From contig CM036199.1 in the NCBI GenBank assembly GCA_020631735.1, positions 23,229,553 to 23,293,552 of the forward strand: 64,000 nucleotides of DNA. Reading direction: 5' to 3'. This DNA comes from Saccharum officinarum. Lineage: Eukaryota > Streptophyta > Magnoliopsida > Poales > Poaceae. Shown here in pieces: positions 57,921 through 64,000 of this stretch. The notes under the pieces are model-generated. The model saw only the letters and a list, made by a program, of their open reading frames with translations. It searched no databases and was not told the origin of the DNA. The translations under genes were made by a program, and so were the position numbers. Each line of letters opens with the position of its first letter. The stretch's first letter is position 1.

Positions 57921-58248
57921 TACCGTTCTTGCTGTTTCTTTTCTTTATAGAATCAGAACCGATTTAGTCTTCCAAACGGCCCCTTGGTGTTTCTAACTTT
58001 CGTGTATACGTTGCTAATAACTTGGTATTGGTCCTTGCATTGCTATGGGCACCTAACATTTGAACGAAATAATATAACATGGAAAACCTTATAAATATAT
58101 TGTAGTTGATACAATTTCATTCAGCAAAAAAGAATTTTAAAAAAAGGACCATTATAAGATGTATAAGTTGACAAATGTCATAACCTAAACATGCATCACC
58201 TAGATAAAAGAATGCTTCAACAACTCATATTTTTTTTCTACTTCTATA
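57921..58248. other. A/T-rich intergenic sequence
   Basis: No coding frame, repeat end or RNA gene was recognised. Confidence 0.4.
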
Positions 58249-58804
58249 TCTATACCTAATAATAAAGAGACAAAATTTTAGCCAATTTTTTTTGTCCATC
58301 TATTTTTTTGATCCGTCTTCCTCTAACTACCGCACAATGGAGAGTTTCTTCCGTTCGAACTTATGCATATAACCCATTCTCAAACGAGTTAGAATAGTTT
58401 TTATCTAGGGTGATACGGAGTCCGATTCCAAAATGATTTCGGGCCGTGTATGACTGTATGTGACCCAGACACATAAGTCGTTTAGAACAACACGCGTCTA
58501 GCGATGATACAGAGTCGATTCCCATAATGTACCCTCACGTTGGTCAGCCGTTTTGGACTCCATGCGGTTTAGCTGACACAAAGTAATATATACAAGGAAG
58601 GAAAGTTAGAGTTATTTACTTATCTGCGTGGTGCATGGCCGTACATTTATACAAGGGAAGCTCAGACATATATGCGAAGTACACAAGAATTGATTAAGGA
58701 GCTGTCGTGTTCTATTAGGACTCATTAATTGGTCTCTTGCAATTTCAGATAGAGTCACGTACCTAAAGGAAAGACCAGCCATAATCAATTGGACACGAAC
58801 GTAC

Positions 58805-59350
58805 TAGAGATGGCAACGGGTACCCGAAACCCGAGTACCTGAAAGGTATTACCCGATAAAGAGATAGGTATGAGATGAATTTTCTACCCGTGGGTACGTT
58901 ATTGGGCAAAATCCTATACCCATCAGGTATGGCGGGTACGGGTGCGGGTGTATACTACCCATACCCGTCTACCCACGGGTAAAAAATACTCGTAAAAAGA
59001 ATAAACCACCCTCATTATTTTAGTCCATACAACCCATGAATTTGGCTCAAATCCAACTAAACCCTTCTATTATATATATTGCAATGATGTCATTATATCA
59101 ATATTAGTTTGTAACTTGTTGGAAGCTTGAAATGATTTATTTTTGTACGTGAATATTTGATATTTACATGTAATTCTCGGGTATGATGTCGGGTACGGGT
59201 TACCCGTCGGGTAGAATTTACCCGCGCGGGTGCGGGTACGGGAGCACTTTTCTACCCGTGTGCGGGTGCGGGTAACCCGACGGGTACAAAGTGGCGGGTG
59301 CGGGTACGGGTGGCCACTACCTGTCGGGTACGTACTTGTTGCCATCTCTA
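58805..59350. mobile_element. hAT-like element nested in the Helitron
   Basis: A 546-bp element with inverted ends TAGAGATGGCAAC and a flanking 8-mer pair GAACGTAC and GTACGTAC (7 of 8 match). Sub-terminal regions are arrays of CGGGTACGGGTGCGGGT-like words in both orientations. Non-coding. Confidence 0.82.
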
Positions 59351-60149
59351 GTACGTACGCCGAATGCAAGGTAAAGAAAACAATAATGATAGGAAACGGG
59401 CGTCCGTGCCCGTCCGGACGGACCACCCTGTGTGCCCGCATTTTTTTAATCCACATGCTATCGGATTGACAAATATGTCTATGTACACATATGTACAGAG
59501 GCCTCATCAGAAGTTTAGAACGTAAATACGTGACATGCATGTATATCAGAAGAGGACATAATCGATATGCATGGATGTGTTGAATGACCCGCTAGAGCAA
59601 CGTGTACATGTGGTTATCGTCTATACTTGCATGCATGTGCACAAAAATACATGTGGTCCAAAAATAATTATAGACCACAAATATACAAGAGCCTCGTCAT
59701 ATTGCTAGTCAACTTTGTATAGTCAACATAAATAGTAACTATTTTCGTATGGGCCTTGATATGTTAGAGCCACATATAAAATATTTGTATGGCCAGCTTA
59801 GTAATTTATTTTTATTGATTAACCGTAGTTAACGTTGTGCCAAAATTTCATCATGCACTGTCTTTAACAGTAATGCTACGAAGCGGTCGTCCGGATGGAC
59901 GGACCACTCCGCATGCCTTACCCGCGCCGCTCGCTCCGCATGCCCCGCCCGCATGCGTTGTTGCCCGCTTCGTCCCACATGGATTCGCCCCCGGCCATCG
60001 CGTGCCTCGCCTGCTGCGGCCTTCTCTCAGGGCCGCCTCCACCGCGCCGGTTCGTCATGTGGCCTGGCCATGTTGCACTAAAAGTGTATGTTGTAAACAT
60101 ATGTGTCAAGTGTTTCAGATATTCCAGATGTATGTCAAGTGCTCCATAT

Positions 60150-60780
60150 GGATGTTACAAAAAAAAAGATCTGAATGTTGCAATGGCTATACACGTATGT
60201 TGCAAGTGTCTATTCAAAATGTTTCATCTACTTCAGACATATGTTGCAAGTATTTTATCTGAAGGTTGCATATATTGCAGTGGCTATACACATATGTTGC
60301 AAGCATATGTTCTAAATATTTCATCTGCTTTAGACGTATGTTGCAAGTAGTGCTTTCATGTTGAAAGTGTTTCATAAGTAGGTGGCGGTACCCGCAGGTG
60401 AAGGTAGTCCCTATGTGCATGATACGGATGTTGCAAAAGTAGATCTGGATGTTCATATGTTGTAATGGCTATACACGTATACTGCAAGTATCTATTCAGA
60501 ATGTTTCATCTACTTCAGACGTATGTTGCAAGTGTTTTGTCTGAATGTTGCATTGTTGCAGTGGCTATACATATATGTTGCAAGCGAATGTTCCAAATGT
60601 TTCACCTACTTCAGGCGTATGTTGCAAGAAGTGTTTTCATGTTGAAAGTGTTTCATGAGGTGTAGACGTTACCTGCAGTGAAGGCAGTCCCTATGTGCGT
60701 GATAGGGATGTTGCAAAAGTAGATCTGGGTGTTCATATGTTGTAAGTATTTATTCAGAATGTTTCATCATCTACTTCAAG
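60150..60780. repeat. Approximately 281-bp tandem repeat inside the Helitron
   Basis: The landmark GCAGTGGCTATACA occurs at 60277 and 60558, and units contain many TATGTTGCAAG and TTTCATCTACTTCAGAC words at shorter spacing. About two full units plus a partial third are present. The short frames across it are products of the repeat. Confidence 0.8.
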
Positions 60781-61392
60781 CACATTGGTCGTCTCTGTTT
60801 CTTTCATTGCACTTTCACTTTTATCGTTTATATCTTTTTGATTCATCACATTCCAATAAATAAATATGAAAAACAAAGAATAAAGAAAGGCCTTTAAACC
60901 TTTATTTTTTCCTGAAAGATAAAAGTTTTTATCGTCAAGTTATTGATGTAGTTTTGATTACGAACGTAACTTATAAGAACTTGGTTGAACTGATGATCTA
61001 ACTAATCAAATGTGAACTAATCTCTTGAGGTGTTTGTGGTTAGTTTGCTCTAAATAAATTTGTGTCTCGACTATATGCATACACCAATGCAACCCTTGAC
61101 GAGATGGAAACTAGAGAGAGGTCAACCGTCATAATTATCAATGGGCAAACCAGTATTTGACATAGCGACAACTAACTTTTTGTCAACTTGAACTAAAGAT
61201 CCTCAACGAAAGTCATGAAACTTGATATTTAACTGTGAAACAAAGCATACATAGTATACAATTGAAGTTATGATATATTTATAGCTTCTAAATTTATAAA
61301 AGGATATACACACACATAATTTATCTTCTCCTTTTTCATTACAATTTAATAACTTATTCTCTCCCGTTGCAACGCACGGACATATTTGCTAG

Positions 61393-61856
61393 TGTGAGGC
61401 TAATATACCGTGCAAGATAATATCGTGAGACGATTGATTGAACATTGGTGCGAAGCAGCCAGAGCTGACACTCCAAGTCTCCTCTAGATTGTTGTGGTGG
61501 TAGCTGCAGTTTTAAAGATCAGATTGCTCGTTCTTTAGTAATCAAGCATGCAAGTGCGTGCATAAAGTGTAAACGCAACAGGGTGCAATACAACCACAAT
61601 CAAACCAGCGAGCGGGGCAGAACAGAGCCGAATTGAACTACTTCGGCTGTGATCAGTTAACACTTATGCTGGCTGCTAGCCAGACAACAGCCGCTACAGC
61701 CAGCACAGTGCCTAGTAGCTAGTGCAGCCAGCCAGCAAGCAGACGCCATCTACTAGAGCTGATTTTGTTCCACAGGATTTCAAAAAACTAGCGGCAATAT
61801 TTGTTGACGTAACAAATGTTATTCCAGTACTAATAACAGAGTTTTCACACAAATGA
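61393..61856. other. Sequence between Helitron and orphan exon, nothing recognised
   Basis: Contains short CAGCCAGC-type words near 61680-61740. It may be 3' UTR of a minus-strand gene if the next feature is real. Confidence 0.35.
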
Positions 61857-62021
61857 TCAAAGTGGCAAAAACACAGATCTGATGGTGATCCCTCCCGCTG
61901 CACCATCTGCAGCCCTTTCTTGTTGGCCGCCATCACCCTTTGCTGTGGTTGCCTCTCCACGATACGCCAGCATCCTCTCTGTCGTACTGTCCTGGATTTT
62001 GGCCCATGCCCTTTGCGTGTC
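61857..62021 (-). CDS. Possible terminal exon of an unidentified minus-strand gene
   Basis: An acceptor-like CCATAG is followed on the minus strand by a 55-codon open segment starting DTQRAWAKIQDSTTERMLAY and ending at TGA 61857-61859. The codons look protein-like: charged and helical, then Gly/Ala-rich. Other exons would lie to the right (62022-64000), but I could not identify any with confidence. The family is unknown. Confidence 0.3.
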   Translation of the reverse strand, partial: DTQRAWAKIQDSTTERMLAYRGEATTAKGDGGQQERAADGAAGGITIRSVFLPL

Positions 62022-64000
62022 CTATGGAATCAAACTGCGAAAAGCACATAAACAATTTCTGCTGTCCAATAAGGATGAAAAAAGGAGGACCACTGCGAAT
62101 TGGATGACAGCAGTGGGCAAGGTGGGGGAATAGAGAACACATTTCTATGCAGAAAGAATAATGATAACTACAGGGGAGAACATGTGTAAAACTCAACCTG
62201 ATTCAGTAGATTATCATGCCCTAAGAACAAATTTCTAACATTTAGTAGGCCAAATTGTCAAATAGACTTGTAGAACAGTAGCTAAAAACATATCAACACT
62301 ATGCAACTTTCATTCCCTGCATCCCAGAAATGATGAGCGTCCCATAATTCCGCAGCTTGGTGTAGGATACCTACTTGTAGACGAGAAGCTAGCAATGTGA
62401 ATTGTAACACTTAAGGATTTGAGGCAGCAGTTTAACAATTTTAGTCATAGCTGTTAAGGGAAGATTGGCACTTCAACAGAACACAATCTCAATGCAAGTA
62501 AGCTAGCAAATCAAGTAAAAACACATTTTGCCTGAAACATATTGCACAAATTAGTGCTACTGAAGTGTGCTTGTTTAAAAATGGCTACTAATATTACAGA
62601 TTGCTAAACAGTGCCATATGCCTCTTCTTAAGACGACAAATCTACTAGTTTTTAGTTTAAATGCATACCTAATAAATAAAACAATCGACAACTGCCTGCA
62701 AATGCACCATAGAGAGTTGTCCATAGCCTGAACAGCTTTGTATGACATCAAGAGCATCCATCTCTTTGCATTTGCTTTCTAACACCCTTTACCGATTCTA
62801 TTCTTCTAATGAACTAGCAGTTTAGGAGAAGGATTTGCAGCTTAAATTCTAGTCTTTTGTGAGTGAAAAGTCTAATTACATTGACAATAATAGTTCATTA
62901 CACATTGCTGCAAACGATGGAGAGATTATCTAATCGGGAACTCTTCATTTTGTAGTGTTGTCTTATGCCTAATAAGTAAGTCACATAAAAACAAACAGAG
63001 TGAAACATCTATTCAGAATGCAAATACAAAAAAAGAGAGGAGATAATGCCCTTCCATTAAAAAAAAAGATGCCACAAATAAAATGTGTTAAAACTGTACT
63101 TCATATTGATTTCCATGTTAAATATACACTACCTTTATGGTTCTAATTACCATGTCGACTTTGAACTACACTAGAAAATTTTCTAATTCCATGCTTTGTA
63201 TGACATTGTAGTAGGTTTTACTGTTTCAGTATGACTGGTGTAGTGTATCTGTGTATGGCCTGTTTGGAACACAGGAATCCAAAACAAAGGAATGGTAGGA
63301 AACACAGGAATAGGATAGAGTAGGAAGTAGAAAACCATGGGATTCCAAAATACAGGAATGGAAACCTTAGGCTGTTTGGATTGCAGGAATCCATAACATG
63401 GATTCAAATGAAGTGACAGTCAAAATATATACGCATTAGATTTTAGTGACTACGTTAACGTGATGAAAAATGAATTTTTGTTTGCATTGACATATGGGAC
63501 CCACTGCCACTAACCTCTACCGTCTTCGTCCTTATCCAACTACCTTAGCCTTTAGACACAGCCGCACACAATCTTTCCAAAAAGAAAAAAAAGGACAGCT
63601 GCTCTCACACACATCTGCAGATCATCCATTGGAGCTCAATACCTCAGTCCACGGCTTCGCCCCAGCTTCCCTGGATCCTGCGACATCACCAGCGGGAGGG
63701 AGAGAGGCAGGTGCTTGACGGCTCTGGGTGCTTCGACGACAACTGCTCAGTGCCAACGACGACGTGCGCGTTAGGGGTCCGGTGGGCCGTGTGCTGCTGT
63801 GCCAAGGATGGGGTGAAGCTCGCTGCATTCTACATACGGCGGGGAGGGCAGACGGGCCTAGCACGTAAGCTCGTCTGCACTTGCCTCGGGCATACGCAAC
63901 GGAAGAGAAAACCAGAGGTAGGAGTGGAGGTTTTCTTTCCTGCGAAATCGTGTTGTGGCTACAGTGTTCCGGAGGAAAGGGATAGCTCGCTTCCTTTGTT
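62022..64000. other. A/T-rich, intron-like or intergenic sequence to the window end
   Basis: No confident gene. Near 63257 and 63371 two direct copies of a GGCCTGTTTGGAACACAGGAATCC-like word suggest a degraded MITE family. From about 63480 composition becomes more GC-rich with several short frames on both strands, possibly the 5' end of a gene continuing beyond the window. Confidence 0.35.

Larger units (their letters stand above)
58249..61392 (+). mobile_element. Non-autonomous Helitron
   Basis: The 5' end reads TCTATACCTAATAATAAAG after an A. The 3' end is CTAG (61389-61392) followed by T, preceded by the palindrome CCCGTTGCAACGCACGG about 11 bases upstream. These termini, the A/T target and the absence of TIRs and TSD are typical of Helitrons, and the terminal words are familiar from grass families. 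No Rep/helicase coding was seen. The exact 5' base is uncertain by a few bases (58243 is the alternative). It contains a nested hAT-like element and tandem repeats. Confidence 0.8.

Overview
The window is nuclear DNA of a grass, most likely a panicoid of the sorghum/sugarcane/Miscanthus type. This rests on plant intron-exon genes (a GH1 beta-glucosidase, a CC-NBS-LRR resistance gene, a plant plastid-protein family), grass-type MITEs, Tat-lineage gypsy and large-LTR copia elements, and a Helitron ending in CTAG. The species is an inference. About two thirds of the window is transposable element sequence.

Region 1 (1-27.7 kb) is a tandem duplication of a two-gene block. Each block holds a GH1 beta-glucosidase gene (+ strand) facing a small gene (- strand) that resembles the Arabidopsis At4g13200 family of plastid-targeted proteins. 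Block 1 enters the window in mid-gene (1-1778) and its second gene is at 14198-17222. Block 2 is complete (19168-24650 and 25617-27671). The blocks were hit by different elements after duplication, so each serves as the empty-site control for the other. Block 1 received a MULE (1825-2548), an 11-kb copia element (2574-13540), a hAT MITE (14370-14574) and an L1-type LINE (14851-16850). Block 2 received hAT-like elements at the start codon, at the exon 1 donor and in intron 2, a GGCC-ended MITE and an RTE-type LINE. One partner of each gene type looks damaged: beta-glucosidase 2 has a 2-nt deletion and a lost splice acceptor, and small gene 1 has lost its first exon.

Region 2 (28.2-45.1 kb) is a three-level nest. 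A Tourist-like MITE (TSD TTA) is split by an approximately 4.2-kb solo-LTR-like insertion (TSD CGTAT), which is itself split by a 12.5-kb Tat-lineage gypsy element (TSD CTCCT). The gypsy element has decayed gag and protease, has lost RT, RNase H and the integrase core, carries a spliced antisense gene, and has three 485-bp tandem repeats before its 3' LTR.

Region 3 (45.1-55.6 kb) carries host genes: an NB-ARC fragment (-), a two-exon CC-NBS-LRR gene (+, 47919-52187) and an intronless G-patch/GCFC-domain STIP/TFIP11-like gene (-, 53568-55409). MITEs lie between them.

Region 4 (55.6-64 kb) is gene-poor. It holds a LINE 3' end, a non-autonomous Helitron with a nested hAT-like element and tandem repeats, and one orphan exon-like segment. 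No tRNA, rRNA or CRISPR was seen. No new class of system was found. The most informative structures are the duplicated block with reciprocal insertions and the nested Tat element.
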